A stretch of DNA of 64,000 nucleotides from Neptunomonas concharum (GCF_008630635.1 NZ_CP043869.1:1488001-1552000); one strand, 5' to 3'; numbered from the stretch's first letter, positions 46,373-55,783 are shown. Numbers and translations: made by a program. Notes: generated by a model from the sequence alone, not told the origin.

Positions 46373-46405
46373 TGCCAAAGCTAGGCAGAATCAGGGGTTG
46401 AGCGC

Positions 46406-46435
46406 TTGACACTTGTTTCTGCCAGTTGGTATAAA
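46406..46435 (+). promoter_or_regulatory. Sigma-70 promoter of hupB
   Basis: TTGACA (46406-46411) and TATAAA (46430-46435) are separated by 18 bases. It matches the consensus closely and gives hupB its own transcription independent of lon. It lies 70 bases upstream of the hupB start. Confidence 0.85.
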
Positions 46436-46505
46436 GTGCGAGATATTTGTACTGGGCATGGACTACAGAACATAAAAAATAAACGACTCGATAAAGGGGA
46501 ACATC

Positions 46506-46781
46506 GTGAATAAGTCTGAACTGATCGACGCTATTGCAGCTTCTGCAGACATTCCAAAAGCAGCTGCAGGTCGTGCATTAGATGGCGCGCTAGAGGCTGT
46601 TACTTCTGCATTGCAGAAAGGTGAATCTGTTGCTTTAGTAGGTTTTGGTACTTTTTCTGTTAAAGAGCGCGCGGCACGTACAGGTCGTAATCCGCAGACA
46701 GGCAAGCCAATTGAGATTGCTGCTGCGACACTGCCTTCTTTCAAGCCTGGTAAGGCACTGAAAGACGCAGTAAACAAGTAA
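46506..46781 (+). CDS. hupB: DNA-binding protein HU-beta
   Basis: This 91-residue nucleoid protein has the HU signature [28 protein letters not shown], whose arms intercalate with proline into DNA. It has a GTG start at 46506 with AAGGGG six bases upstream. It follows lon and precedes tRNA-Asp and ppiD, the lon-hupB-ppiD order of enteric bacteria with a tRNA inserted. Confidence 0.97.
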   Translation: MNKSELIDAIAASADIPKAAAGRALDGALEAVTSALQKGESVALVGFGTFSVKERAARTGRNPQTGKPIEIAAATLPSFKPGKALKDAVNK

Positions 46782-46816
46782 GGGCTGATCGCGTCAAGGT
46801 CGTATAAGCCGAACAC

Positions 46817-46893
46817 GGAGCGGTAGTTCAGTTGGTTAGAATACCTGCCTGTCACGCAGGGGGTCGCGGGTTCGAGTCCCGTCCGTTCCGCCA
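46817..46893 (+). tRNA. tRNA-Asp (anticodon GTC)
   Basis: The 77 bases start GGAGCGGTAGTTCAG and end TTCCGCCA with an encoded CCA. The acceptor stem pairs GGAGCGG with CCGTTCC, allowing a G-T pair. The anticodon loop CTGTCAC carries GTC at 46851-46853. It lies 35 bases after hupB and before a terminator. Confidence 0.98.
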
Positions 46894-46903
46894 GTTTAAA
46901 AAG

Positions 46904-46932
46904 GCGCATTCAGGCGAATGCGCTTTTTTTTT
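46904..46932 (+). terminator. Rho-independent terminator after tRNA-Asp
   Basis: GCGCATTC (46904-46911) pairs with GAATGCGC (46916-46923) and is followed by nine T. It ends the hupB-tRNA transcript and lies only 28 bases before ppiD. Confidence 0.92.
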
Positions 46933-46960
46933 GAATTTTAGATTTGCTTTTAGGTGAAAC

Positions 46961-48844
46961 ATGCTGCAATCCATCCGGGATAATTCTCAAAGTATTGTTG
47001 CCAAAGTCATAGTGGGTTTGATCATCGTGACCTTTGCGTTATTTGGTGTCGAGTCATTAGTTAGCTTAAGCGCAGGAAGTAACGCGCCCGCTACGGTTAA
47101 TGGTGAAGAGATTACGGAGCAAGAGCTTTATCAGGCGACAGAGCTACAGCGACGCCAGTTGCTATCTCAGATGGGAGAAAACGCAGACCCTGCTTTGTTG
47201 GATGAAAACTTGATTCGGGGGATGGTGCTTGAAAGTTTGATTCAGCAGAAATCTCTTCTACTCTCAGCGCAAGAGCAAAAATTACTGATCTCTGATCGAA
47301 TGATTGATCAGCTTATCGTTAATACACCGGATTTCCAGATTGATGGTAAATTTAATCCAGCGCAATTTGAAGCGGTGTTACGGAATGCTGGCTTCTCTCC
47401 TATGATGTATCGAGAGCTGGTTAAAAAAGAGAAACTTCTTGAACAGCAGCGTACTGCTTATGAGCTTTCTGCGTTTGCAGTGCCATCTGAGCTGGAGCGT
47501 ATTGTTGAGCTGGATCGCCAGACGCGAAATGCTCGTTATTTTGTCTTGCCAAAGGCGGAAATCGAGAAGACGGTTGGCGTGTCTGACGATGAAATAAAAG
47601 CGCGTTATGAGCAAGATAAAGCGAATCTCACAACTGAAGAACAAGTAGTTGTCGAATATGTCGTGCTAAATAAGAATGACCTTCGCGATGGCGTTTCGGT
47701 TAGTGAAGAAGAGATCAATGGTGCCTATGATCAGATGCTGGCCACATTTCAGGCTGAGGAGCAGCGTCATTCGGCGCACATCCTGATTGAGGTGAGTGAT
47801 ACTCAAGACGATGCTGCAGCATTGGCAAAAATAACGGCCCTGAAGCAGCGTATTGATGCAGGTGAGACGTTTGATGCGGTTGCTAAGTCTGACTCTGAAG
47901 ATTTAGGCTCTGCTGAAACTGGCGGTGATCTGGGCGTTAACGGAAAAGGTGTTTTTGCAACGGCGTTTGAAGATGCACTGTTCTCCATGAATGAAGGTGA
48001 GGTATCAGAGCCAGTTCGTACGGAGTTCGGTTACCATCTGATCAAACTGTTAGATATCTCTTCTAAAGAAGCACCAACGTTAGCACAAGTGCGTGAGCAG
48101 CTAACAGAAGATCTGGTTTCGCAAAAAGTAGAAGCAGTCTATGTTGAGAAACTAGAAACCTTGGCGGATGTGAGCTTTTCATCCGGTGACTTAGTAGAGC
48201 CATCAGAAGTGCTTGGTTTGACGATCCTAACCTCTGCTCCATTTGATCGTAGCGGCGGAGAAGTTGATATCACCCGAAATGCGAAAGTGATTAGCGCAGC
48301 TTTTAGTCAAGAGCAGATCAAAGAAGGACTTAACAGTGCTCCTATTGAGCTTGATCGAGAGCGTACTGTGGTTGTTCGGGTCAAAGAGCACTTTGAGCCA
48401 AGATCTCAGACGCTAGAAGAGGTGGCTGATAGCCTGAAAGAGATTATCAAAACAGAAAAAGTGTTAGCGGCCCTCAAAGCTGATGCTGAACAACGCAAAG
48501 CAGATTTACTGGCGGGTAAACCCGTTGATGTGGTTGCTGCTGACTTGACAGTTGAGAGCGTTGAAGCGGCCTCTCGTGCAGCAGCAGAGTTGCCTGCTGA
48601 GGTACGCTCATTAATGTTTGCAATGCCGCATCCGACTCAAGGGCAGCCCTCTATTGATATCACAGATCTAGCGGATGGCGGTATGGCGCTTGTCTTGTTA
48701 GATAAGGTTAATACTGAAGCGGTTGAATTGAGTGAAGAAGAAAAACGCTCAATGGGTGGATTCTTAAGTAATCGTATCGGTCAGCAAGATTATCAAGCCT
48801 TTGTTGACCGTTTAAAGAATACAGCGGTTATTGAAAAACTATAA
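46961..48844 (+). CDS. ppiD: Periplasmic folding chaperone PpiD
   Basis: This 627-residue inner-membrane protein helps newly exported proteins fold. A single N-terminal membrane helix (about 12-36, VAKVIVGLIIVTFALFGVES) is followed by a SurA-like helical domain and a PPIC rotamase domain (about 265-365, HSAHILIEV to FGYHLIKLLDI). It is the last gene of the lon-hupB-ppiD neighbourhood and is followed by a strong terminator. Confidence 0.94.
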   Translation: MLQSIRDNSQSIVAKVIVGLIIVTFALFGVESLVSLSAGSNAPATVNGEEITEQELYQATELQRRQLLSQMGENADPALLDENLIRGMVLESLIQQKSLLLSAQEQKLLISDRMIDQLIVNTPDFQIDGKFNPAQFEAVLRNAGFSPMMYRELVKKEKLLEQQRTAYELSAFAVPSELERIVELDRQTRNARYFVLPKAEIEKTVGVSDDEIKARYEQDKANLTTEEQVVVEYVVLNKNDLRDGVSVSEEEINGAYDQMLATFQAEEQRHSAHILIEVSDTQDDAAALAKITALKQRIDAGETFDAVAKSDSEDLGSAETGGDLGVNGKGVFATAFEDALFSMNEGEVSEPVRTEFGYHLIKLLDISSKEAPTLAQVREQLTEDLVSQKVEAVYVEKLETLADVSFSSGDLVEPSEVLGLTILTSAPFDRSGGEVDITRNAKVISAAFSQEQIKEGLNSAPIELDRERTVVVRVKEHFEPRSQTLEEVADSLKEIIKTEKVLAALKADAEQRKADLLAGKPVDVVAADLTVESVEAASRAAAELPAEVRSLMFAMPHPTQGQPSIDITDLADGGMALVLLDKVNTEAVELSEEEKRSMGGFLSNRIGQQDYQAFVDRLKNTAVIEKL

Positions 48845-48863
48845 AAGTGATTTAGTTTAGCTT

Positions 48864-48902
48864 GAACAAAAAACGCACCTTTGAGGGTGCTTTTTTTTGT
48901 TC
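48864..48902. terminator. Bidirectional terminator after ppiD
   Basis: GCACC and GGTGC form the core stem, extended by A-rich and T-rich flanks (GAACAAAAAAC left, TTTTTTTTGTTC right). It serves ppiD and the converging FabH-like gene. Confidence 0.9.
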
Positions 48903-48922
48903 TATGCTCAGCTGTTGTGAGC

Positions 48923-50044
48923 TTAGCATTTCTTAAGTAATAAACTGCCTATCGAATAGCCTGCGCCGAATGAGCAAATCACGCCATAATCTCCCTGTTG
49001 TAAGTCTTCATGATGTAGGTTAAAGGCAATCAAGGAGCCTGCGGAAGCTGTGTTGGCATAACGGTCCAGTACGATGGGAGCTTCATCTTGGGTAGCTTCT
49101 CGCCCAAGTAGCCGTTTTGAGATAAGGTGATTCATGTTGATATTTGCTTGATGTAACCACCAGCGGCGAAGATCGCTAGGTTGTAGCTGATTCTCCTTCA
49201 AATGCTCAGTGATATGCTGCGCGGCCATTGGGCATACCTCTTTGAATACCTTCTTGCCATTTTGGTGGAACAATGCATCCGATGAGAAGGGGTCTGTATC
49301 ATTGACTCTGGCAAGGTAGCCAAAGTTTGAGCGAATATTGTTGGAGAAAAGTGTGGCGGCTTTCGTGCTGATAATCTCATAGCTATGCTGCGCACGGTTT
49401 TGCTCTGAAGATTCAATCAAGGTTGCTGTTGCTACATCACCAAAAATAAAATGACTATCACGGTCGCAATAGTTAACTTGTGGAGAGGTGTGTTCCGGAT
49501 TAATGACAAGCACGCTTTTTGCTGTGCCTGCTTTTATCATTTCGTAGGCACGGTGAAGGCCAAAGGTGCCCGATGAGCAAGCAACCAGCATGTCAAAAGC
49601 AAAGCCGGTAATCCCTAAGTGGTGCTGAACTTCAATGGCAATGGCCGGATAAGCGCGCTGTGTGTAGGAGCAGGCAACAATAACGGCGTCAATATCTTTT
49701 GCTTCTTTGTTGGCCGATTGGAGCGCCGCTTTTGCAGCTGCAATAGAAATCTCTGCTTGTATCGAGATCTCCTCATCTGAACGCTCATTGATCAGAGGGC
49801 GCATGCGATTAATATCCAAGATACCCTCTTTGCAGTATGCAAAACGACTTTTAATACCAGAGGCTTTCTCTATGAACTCGGCATTTGAGAAGGGGGCGGC
49901 GGATACAAGACCCTGTTCAATCTCACTGGCATGCTGGTTATTAAATTGCTCTGCCCAACCGTTATACGCAGTAACGAGTTCTTCATTGGTAATCGTGTGC
50001 TCAGGGGTCCACAGGCCCATGCCTGTAATGATAGGTTGGTTCAT
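48923..50044 (-). CDS. FabH-like beta-ketoacyl-ACP synthase III
   Basis: This 373-residue thiolase-fold enzyme condenses an acyl-CoA starter with malonyl-ACP. The C-H-N triad is visible: Cys in DMLVACSSGTFGL, His in WWLHQANINM and Asn in DRYANTASAGS. It is longer than FabH (about 320), with an insert after the N-terminus (AYNGWAEQFNNQHASEIEQ). It resembles the Pseudomonas long FabH-type proteins that take medium-chain acyl-CoA, but that substrate is an inference. The ATG at 50044 is chosen because the upstream 29 residues look unrelated. Confidence 0.85.
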   Translation of the reverse strand: MNQPIITGMGLWTPEHTITNEELVTAYNGWAEQFNNQHASEIEQGLVSAAPFSNAEFIEKASGIKSRFAYCKEGILDINRMRPLINERSDEEISIQAEISIAAAKAALQSANKEAKDIDAVIVACSYTQRAYPAIAIEVQHHLGITGFAFDMLVACSSGTFGLHRAYEMIKAGTAKSVLVINPEHTSPQVNYCDRDSHFIFGDVATATLIESSEQNRAQHSYEIISTKAATLFSNNIRSNFGYLARVNDTDPFSSDALFHQNGKKVFKEVCPMAAQHITEHLKENQLQPSDLRRWWLHQANINMNHLISKRLLGREATQDEAPIVLDRYANTASAGSLIAFNLHHEDLQQGDYGVICSFGAGYSIGSLLLKKC

Positions 50045-50191
50045 TGGAGTTCTCTCTATACGCAGTTGATACCAGTATAGACAAGAATAGATAGGGAGAT
50101 AAGGGTGTAAAATGCCTAGCTTAGCTGTCAAAAAAGTTCTCGGGGCCAGGTGCTGGCCCCAAAATCTTCCTGCTAATCCGCTATTGCTCTA

Positions 50192-50392
50192 TTAGTGATG
50201 AGCGGGACGACGAGCAGATGCTTTTGGAAATTCAAAAGCGAGTAGTTTTACGAGCGCTTTTTTAAGTGAGTTTTTAGCTGCAGAAAAGAGTTCAGCATTA
50301 TAATCGCTACGCAGCCTGTGAGCCTCTTGAATGTAGTAGTTAGTATCGATGTTGCCATTGCTATCTAGCTTGATGTCGATTTCTTGGTTCAT
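50192..50392 (-). CDS. Small protein of unknown function
   Basis: This 66-residue protein reads MNQEIDIKLDSNGNIDTNYYIQEAHRLRSDY and then a basic helical part. A stretch like YYIQEAHRLRSDYNAELFSAA resembles short conserved proteins found beside LysR genes in marine bacteria, but I cannot name it with confidence. It is divergent from the LysR gene at 50511. The ribosome site (TTAGG) is modest. Confidence 0.55.
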   Translation of the reverse strand: MNQEIDIKLDSNGNIDTNYYIQEAHRLRSDYNAELFSAAKNSLKKALVKLLAFEFPKASARRPAHH

Positions 50393-50510
50393 GATGATAC
50401 CTAATAAGCTTATGTGAGTGTTGGGTTTATACTAAGGTCGAGTTGTGTCTTGCACAAACGATCAAATTTCATCAGAATGATGAAAATAACTCATCAATTA
50501 GGTATTCGAT

Positions 50511-51398
50511 ATCAGACGTCTTCCTCCTCTCAATACACTACGCGTTTTTGAAGCCGCCGCCAGAAACCAGAGCTTTGTAGCGGCATCAGAAGAGCTTTAT
50601 ATTACGGCATCGGCAGTTAGTCATCAGATTAAGTCACTTGAAAATTTTTTGGGTCAGCGCCTTTTCTCCAGAAATCGAAGGCAAATCGAACTGACCCCTT
50701 TAGGACAGCAATATCTTATTGCGATTCAGCATGCTTTGGATGAAATAGAAGTAGCTACCAGAAAGCTTACGGCATCTGCTGAAAACGATGCGATTACCAT
50801 CAGTGTGGCACCAAACTTTTTGATACGTTGGTTAATGCCAAGAATGAGCCGCTTTCAGAAGAAGTATCCAGATGTGGAGCTGCAAATTACCGCATCAACC
50901 GGTCTGATTGACTTTAATAAATCCAATACTGATATGGCGATCTATTTTGGCCATGGAGATTGGCACGATATTGAGGTGTTTTTTCTTCGAAATGTTTTGC
51001 TGGTACCGGTGTGTAGTCCAGCTTTGCTGCAATCAGGGAGAGTGTTATCGGTACCAGAGGATTTACGCTCCCATAGTTTGATTCATGTGAGTAAGCGGCT
51101 GCATGAATGGCCTGAATGGCTAAAGTTGGCAGGTATGGAATTCACCGGCTTTAGCCGGGGGCTACAGTTATCCAGTAGCCAACTGGCAACCGCAGCAGCA
51201 CAAGAAGGTCTAGGGGTAGCGTTAGCCGATAGTACGTTGACCTCCCGTGAAATTGCCGATGGGAAGCTGGTCGTACCCTTTGACATTATGTTGGATACGC
51301 ACAAATCCTTCTATTTGGTTTATCAGAAAAATCGTACTTTGAGCTATGGAATGCAGGCATTTAAAGATTGGGTTATTGATGAGATGCAGCAAGATTAG
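50511..51398 (+). CDS. GcvA-type LysR regulator lacking a canonical start codon
   Basis: The reading frame gives a full LysR protein. The helix-turn-helix part reads RRLPPLNTLRVFEAAARNQSF, ELYITASAVSHQIKSLE, then FLGQRLFSR, and a substrate-binding domain follows to the end. In this frame the first stop upstream is TAG at 50499, and no ATG, GTG or TTG occurs before TTG 50649, which would remove the DNA-binding domain. Where homologues have Met there is ATC (50511), with TTAGG about eight bases before it. Either AUC is used or the start has been lost by mutation. It converges on the ABC transporter genes. Confidence 0.8.
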   Translation: MRRLPPLNTLRVFEAAARNQSFVAASEELYITASAVSHQIKSLENFLGQRLFSRNRRQIELTPLGQQYLIAIQHALDEIEVATRKLTASAENDAITISVAPNFLIRWLMPRMSRFQKKYPDVELQITASTGLIDFNKSNTDMAIYFGHGDWHDIEVFFLRNVLLVPVCSPALLQSGRVLSVPEDLRSHSLIHVSKRLHEWPEWLKLAGMEFTGFSRGLQLSSSQLATAAAQEGLGVALADSTLTSREIADGKLVVPFDIMLDTHKSFYLVYQKNRTLSYGMQAFKDWVIDEMQQD

Positions 51399-51404
51399 TT
51401 ATAT

Positions 51405-51428
51405 AAAAAAGGAGCCTGTTAAGGCTCC
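51405..51428 (-). terminator. Terminator of the polyamine-type ABC operon
   Basis: GGAGCC (51411-51416) pairs with GGCTCC (51423-51428). On the minus strand it is followed by six T (the A run 51405-51410), so it ends the operon read from 55783 downward. Confidence 0.85.
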
Positions 51429-51444
51429 CGCGCAGAACGAAGGA

Positions 51445-52269
51445 TTAAGCGCCGCTATTTAGCCGTTCTCCTCGCCTTCTGAGCCATTCCAACACAGAGA
51501 GCAGGGCTAGGGAAAATAGTGTAAGTAACGTAGCAATAGCGGTAATAGCCGGTGTAATGTTTTCCCGAATACCATCAAACATTTGCCTTGGTAGGGTGCG
51601 TTGCTCAGGCCCTGCGGTGAAGAGCGCTACAACGACTTCATCAAATGAGGTGGCGAACGCGAAAAGAGCGCCCGAAATAACCCCAGGTAAAATCAACGGC
51701 AACACGATACGGAAGAAAACCTGAGTAGGGTTGGCACCGAGGCTTGCGCCTGCTCTCATCAGGTTTGTATCAAAGCCCTTCAGCGTTGCTGCCACAGTGA
51801 TGACCACAAACGGTGCTCCCAGAGCCGTATGCGCTAAGATTAAGCCCGTGTAAGTAGCATTTAGCCCAGCTTTTGCAAAGAAGAAGTAGAGGCCTAAAGC
51901 AGATATAATCAACGGCACAACCATGGGAGAGATCATAACCGCCATAGCAAAAGATTTGCCGCGAAAGTTACTCAGCGTTAATCCCATAGCCGCTAACGTA
52001 CCAAGCACGGTCGCTAACAAGGTTGAGCAGGTTCCCACAATAAGGCTGTTTTTAATAGCAGCGGTCCAAGCTGGGGAGGTTAATACCTCCTCATACCAGC
52101 GCAGAGAGTATCCTGGCAAAGGGTAGCTGAGGAAGCTGTCGGCACTGAAAGATAAAGGCACGATAACCAATATTGGAAGCAGTAAAAACAGCAAGATAGA
52201 AAAGCATAGAGCCATGTAGGCATAGTAGCCCAGCTTTTGTGTTCGCGTGGTATAGGGTTGGAATTCCAT
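51445..52269 (-). CDS. Polyamine-type ABC transporter permease (PotC-like)
   Basis: This 274-residue inner-membrane permease has six hydrophobic segments and the EAA loop RAGASLGANPTQVFFRIVLPLILPGVISG, which contacts the ATPase. It pairs with the PotB-like subunit, encoded three bases upstream. The family imports spermidine, putrescine or related amines and amino acids. The genomic link to the GABA/5-aminovalerate genes suggests that type of substrate. Confidence 0.9.
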   Translation of the reverse strand: MEFQPYTTRTQKLGYYAYMALCFSILLFLLLPILVIVPLSFSADSFLSYPLPGYSLRWYEEVLTSPAWTAAIKNSLIVGTCSTLLATVLGTLAAMGLTLSNFRGKSFAMAVMISPMVVPLIISALGLYFFFAKAGLNATYTGLILAHTALGAPFVVITVAATLKGFDTNLMRAGASLGANPTQVFFRIVLPLILPGVISGALFAFATSFDEVVVALFTAGPEQRTLPRQMFDGIRENITPAITAIATLLTLFSLALLSVLEWLRRRGERLNSGA

Positions 52270-52272
52270 AGA

Positions 52273-53538
52273 TTACCCCATCTTCAAATCGTGTTTATTA
52301 GCGAGACGGTTATATATTGCAAACAGTAGTGCGCAACAGACCAATAGAACGACACCTAAAGCGGCAGCCATTCCCCAGTTAATTACTTGATTTGTGTAGT
52401 AAGCAATAAAGTAACTGATCATCTGATCTTGAGGAGAGCCGATTAGCGCCGGTGTGATGTAGTAGCCAATGGATAAGATAAAACATAACAGCCCGCCTGC
52501 CGCAACTCCCGGAAGGGTTTGTGGCATGTAAACCTTGACGAATGCTAGGGATGGCCGAGCTCCGAGGCTGATGGCTGCTCTCATGTAAGCAGGTGAGATA
52601 GATTTCATGACGCTGTAGAGCGAGAGGATCATAAAGGGCAAAAGTAAATGGATCAGCGCAAGGTAGACTCCGGGACGGTTAAACAGCAGAACCAATGGTT
52701 CATCAATCAGCTTCATCGATATGAGCATGTCATTAATAAGACCATTCTTCTGCAACAGCACAACCCAAGCACTGGTGCGTACCAGTAAAGAGGTCCAGAA
52801 GGGCAGAAGCACGCCAATCATCAGCATGTTTGCTAAGCTAGCTTTAGCCGTGGCTAACAAATACGCTAAAGGATAACCGATCACCAGACAGGATAGGGTT
52901 ACCACTAAGGATATCCATAAGGTGCGACCAAAAATATTAAGATAAATGGCCTGATCCTCACTGACTTTGGCAATGGAGCCGTCGTTATCTAGAGTAAGGT
53001 CGATTGCGTTTAATAGATATAAGGAAGTATAGGGTGAGGATGATCGTTTAATCGCTTGCCATGTTGCTAGCTCCCCCCAGCGTTTATGGCTTTCTAACAG
53101 TTTGTCAGCTTCTTTCTCTGCTGATTCCAAGGGGGTCTTATTCAGATTTCGTGCCGTTCGGGTGATAACGCTGCGCATCCCTGAACGTTCAAAATTAATA
53201 CGCTTTGCCGCGGCAGAGAGCGTCTTGTTTTCGCTGCTATTACGCAGATCTCTAGACAGAGCAAGATAAAAAGAAGCTGGGGGCAGTTCGGTGCCTTGCC
53301 AGTCGGAGAGTATAGCTGTGGTCTCTGGCCAGTTTTTGTGTACTTCAGGATTATCAACACTTTTGAAAAGCATGATACAAATAGGGGTGACGAATACGCC
53401 CAAAACAAACAAAAACAATGGCGCAACTAAACAGATCGCCTTGAATTTCTGCTTGCGTTGAGAGCGCCGAAGTTTGCTTTTTAGGCTTTTCTCTTCGGCT
53501 AAGCCCTGTAGCTCGACGTTAGTGGAGAGTGATGTCAT
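52273..53538 (-). CDS. Polyamine-type ABC transporter permease (PotB-like, long form)
   Basis: This 421-residue permease has the EAA loop RAAISLGARPSLAFVKVYMPQTLPGV in its C-terminal half. It is longer than the usual 280-300 residues because a hydrophilic segment of about 130 residues lies between the first membrane helix (about 34-55) and the second. That segment is helical and charged and should face the periplasm. It precedes the PotC-like gene. Confidence 0.88.
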   Translation of the reverse strand: MTSLSTNVELQGLAEEKSLKSKLRRSQRKQKFKAICLVAPLFLFVLGVFVTPICIMLFKSVDNPEVHKNWPETTAILSDWQGTELPPASFYLALSRDLRNSSENKTLSAAAKRINFERSGMRSVITRTARNLNKTPLESAEKEADKLLESHKRWGELATWQAIKRSSSPYTSLYLLNAIDLTLDNDGSIAKVSEDQAIYLNIFGRTLWISLVVTLSCLVIGYPLAYLLATAKASLANMLMIGVLLPFWTSLLVRTSAWVVLLQKNGLINDMLISMKLIDEPLVLLFNRPGVYLALIHLLLPFMILSLYSVMKSISPAYMRAAISLGARPSLAFVKVYMPQTLPGVAAGGLLCFILSIGYYITPALIGSPQDQMISYFIAYYTNQVINWGMAAALGVVLLVCCALLFAIYNRLANKHDLKMG

Positions 53539-53607
53539 AACGATACCTCGTCGCTTAAGCGGGAGTTTCTGGCCACACCAATTCTGCGGCCAGAAACTGA
53601 GTCCGAT

Positions 53608-54648
53608 TTAGCGTGCTACCCAAGCATTAAAGCGTTCATTTAGCTCATCCTGATAGTCAACCCAAAATGCAGTATCTTCACGAAGTGCGTTTTTGAGGTT
53701 ATCAGGGTAAGTCGGCAGATCTTTTGCGATCTTCTCAGGGATTGCCTGAGTGGCTTCTTTATGGGCTACACCGTAAGGGATATGCGCTGGATACTGACTA
53801 GCCACTTTTGCAGAGCTTGCATAGGCGATGAAATCAAAAGCCTTATCTTTATTTTTAGAACCCTTTATGACGGCCCAAGAGTCAACGGAATAGAGCTGCC
53901 CATCCCAAACAACCTGAAAGTTTTTACCCTCTTTATTGGCATTAGTAATACGGCCATTGTAGGCAGTCGTCATCACCACATCGCCAGAAGCCAGCCACTC
54001 GGGAGGTTGGGCGCCTGCTTCCCACCATTGAATGTAAGGTTTTAGTTCATCTAACTTAGCAAAAGCTCTGTTTACACCTTCCTCTGTTTCAAGCAATGAG
54101 TAGACTTCATCTGGCTTAACTCCGTCGGCAAGCAGTGCAAATTCCAAGTTACCTTTTGCGCCTTTGCGTAGACCGCGTTTACCAGGATATTTATTAACAT
54201 CCCAGAAGTCTTGCCAGTTTTTAGGGCCTGTTTTGAGGGTGTCACGATTATAAGCGATCACATTTGACCATATGATATGTCCCATACCGCACTCGCTAAT
54301 GGCGGATTCAAGATACTGCCCTTTGTCGCCGAGTTTATCCCAGTCCATTTTTTCAAACAGACCACTTTCACAACCTCGAAGCAAATCGGGGTCTTCAACT
54401 TGAAGAACATCCCAGGTAACGCTGTTGCTATCGACCATAGCTTTAACTTTGGCCAAGCCTCCGTTGTAGCTATCTTCTACAATCTGATTACCGCTGGTTG
54501 TACTGAAGGGCTTAAAGAATACGGTGCGTTGTGCTTCTTGAGAAGCGCCGCCAAATGCAACGACTGTTAGAGATTGTGCAGAGGCCACTTGAGCGGCGAG
54601 TAAGCCGCCTGTTATAGCAGAAAAGAGAGCGGTACGAATTGCTTTCAT
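53608..54648 (-). CDS. Polyamine-type ABC transporter periplasmic binding protein (PotD-like)
   Basis: This 346-residue binding protein has a Sec signal peptide (about 1-24, ending VASA before QSLTVVAFGGA). The mature part begins in a way typical of type II solute-binding proteins for polyamines (FGGASQEAQRTVFFKPF), and ends ELNERFNAWVAR. The ATG at 54648 has GAGGA seven bases upstream. Similar proteins bind putrescine, spermidine or GABA-like compounds; the ligand is inferred from context only. Confidence 0.88.
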   Translation of the reverse strand: MKAIRTALFSAITGGLLAAQVASAQSLTVVAFGGASQEAQRTVFFKPFSTTSGNQIVEDSYNGGLAKVKAMVDSNSVTWDVLQVEDPDLLRGCESGLFEKMDWDKLGDKGQYLESAISECGMGHIIWSNVIAYNRDTLKTGPKNWQDFWDVNKYPGKRGLRKGAKGNLEFALLADGVKPDEVYSLLETEEGVNRAFAKLDELKPYIQWWEAGAQPPEWLASGDVVMTTAYNGRITNANKEGKNFQVVWDGQLYSVDSWAVIKGSKNKDKAFDFIAYASSAKVASQYPAHIPYGVAHKEATQAIPEKIAKDLPTYPDNLKNALREDTAFWVDYQDELNERFNAWVAR

Positions 54649-54685
54649 ATAAATATCCTCGAGACTAAATGAGTCAGTATTTTTT

Positions 54686-55783
54686 TTATTGTGTACGAAG
54701 GGCGCGGCAATCTTCAGCATTAAAGCCAACGGTGACGCGTTGCCCACCGTTTAGCCGGCTGTGAAGAGAACCGCTGGGGACTTTCACCATAAATGAGTGC
54801 TGCCCACCAGCATCCAAACTCAGACGCATATGGTCGCCATGGTAGATACACTCAATGACCGTGGTATCAAATCGGTTGCCAGATGTCGTTTCATTGGGCT
54901 GGATAAAGCGAGCTTGCTCTGGTCGAAGGGAAATGCAGGTTGTATCGTTGACGTTAAGGCCTGAATGGTTAGTTGCCATAATACGAAAGCCATTATCCAG
55001 TTGCACTTCGCAGGATTCGCCGCTTAACGCGGTCACTTGCCCACGTAGCATATTGGTTTCACCAATAAAGCTTGCTACAAACTCATTAGCCGGTTCGTCA
55101 TACAGGGTAGCTGGATCGTCAATCTGTTGAATAATGCCGTCATTGAACACGGCAATTCTATCCGACATGGTAAGCGCCTCCCCTTGATCATGGGTAACAA
55201 ATACCATGGTAACACCGAGGTTTTCGTGAATATGCTTAAGCTCCAGCTGCATACTTTCACGGAGCTTTTTATCCAGTGCACCCAGTGGTTCATCTAAAAG
55301 AACCAGTTGCGGCTCAAACACCAATGCACGGGCGCAAGCGACTCGTTGCTGTTGGCCGCCGGACATCTGGGCCGGACGTCGATTACCAAGATGGCCTAGT
55401 TGAACCATGTCTAAGGCACGTTTGACCTTTTTGGCAATTTCGTGCTTTGGGGTTTTTCTAATCAACAATGGAAAGGCAACATTTTCCTCTACAGTCATGT
55501 GAGGGAAAAGCGCATAATTTTGAAATATAACACCAATATCACGTTTATGAGGGGGGGTATGATTTAAGGCTTTACCATCTAGGGCGATGAGGCCGCTGGT
55601 AGGTGATTCAAATCCTGCAAGCATCATAAGGCAGGTGCTTTTACCTGAACCGGAAGGGCCGAGTAACGTAAGAAACTCGCCACGGCGAATATCTAAATTA
55701 AGATTTTTGACGACATACACTTCGCCATCGTAAGTTTTCTGGATGTTCTGAAATTTAACAATGGTGTCCTGATGACCACTCAT
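54686..55783 (-). CDS. Polyamine-type ABC transporter ATPase (PotA-like)
   Basis: This 365-residue cytoplasmic ATPase has Walker [10 protein letters not shown] (about 46-54), signature [15 protein letters not shown], Walker [13 protein letters not shown] and switch His in [13 protein letters not shown]-terminal TOBE domain follows (from about 280), which regulates polyamine uptake in PotA. The ATG at 55783 gives the family start. It heads the operon, followed by the binding protein and two permeases. Confidence 0.93.
   Translation of the reverse strand: MSGHQDTIVKFQNIQKTYDGEVYVVKNLNLDIRRGEFLTLLGPSGSGKSTCLMMLAGFESPTSGLIALDGKALNHTPPHKRDIGVIFQNYALFPHMTVEENVAFPLLIRKTPKHEIAKKVKRALDMVQLGHLGNRRPAQMSGGQQQRVACARALVFEPQLVLLDEPLGALDKKLRESMQLELKHIHENLGVTMVFVTHDQGEALTMSDRIAVFNDGIIQQIDDPATLYDEPANEFVASFIGETNMLRGQVTALSGESCEVQLDNGFRIMATNHSGLNVNDTTCISLRPEQARFIQPNETTSGNRFDTTVIECIYHGDHMRLSLDAGGQHSFMVKVPSGSLHSRLNGGQRVTVGFNAEDCRALRTQ

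Noticed and set aside
50477-50551. Short open frame from ATG 50477 as the true LysR start with a frameshift
   Set aside because: It encodes 24 residues unlike any LysR N-terminus and ends in a stop; the ATC-initiated frame matches homologues exactly from its first codon.
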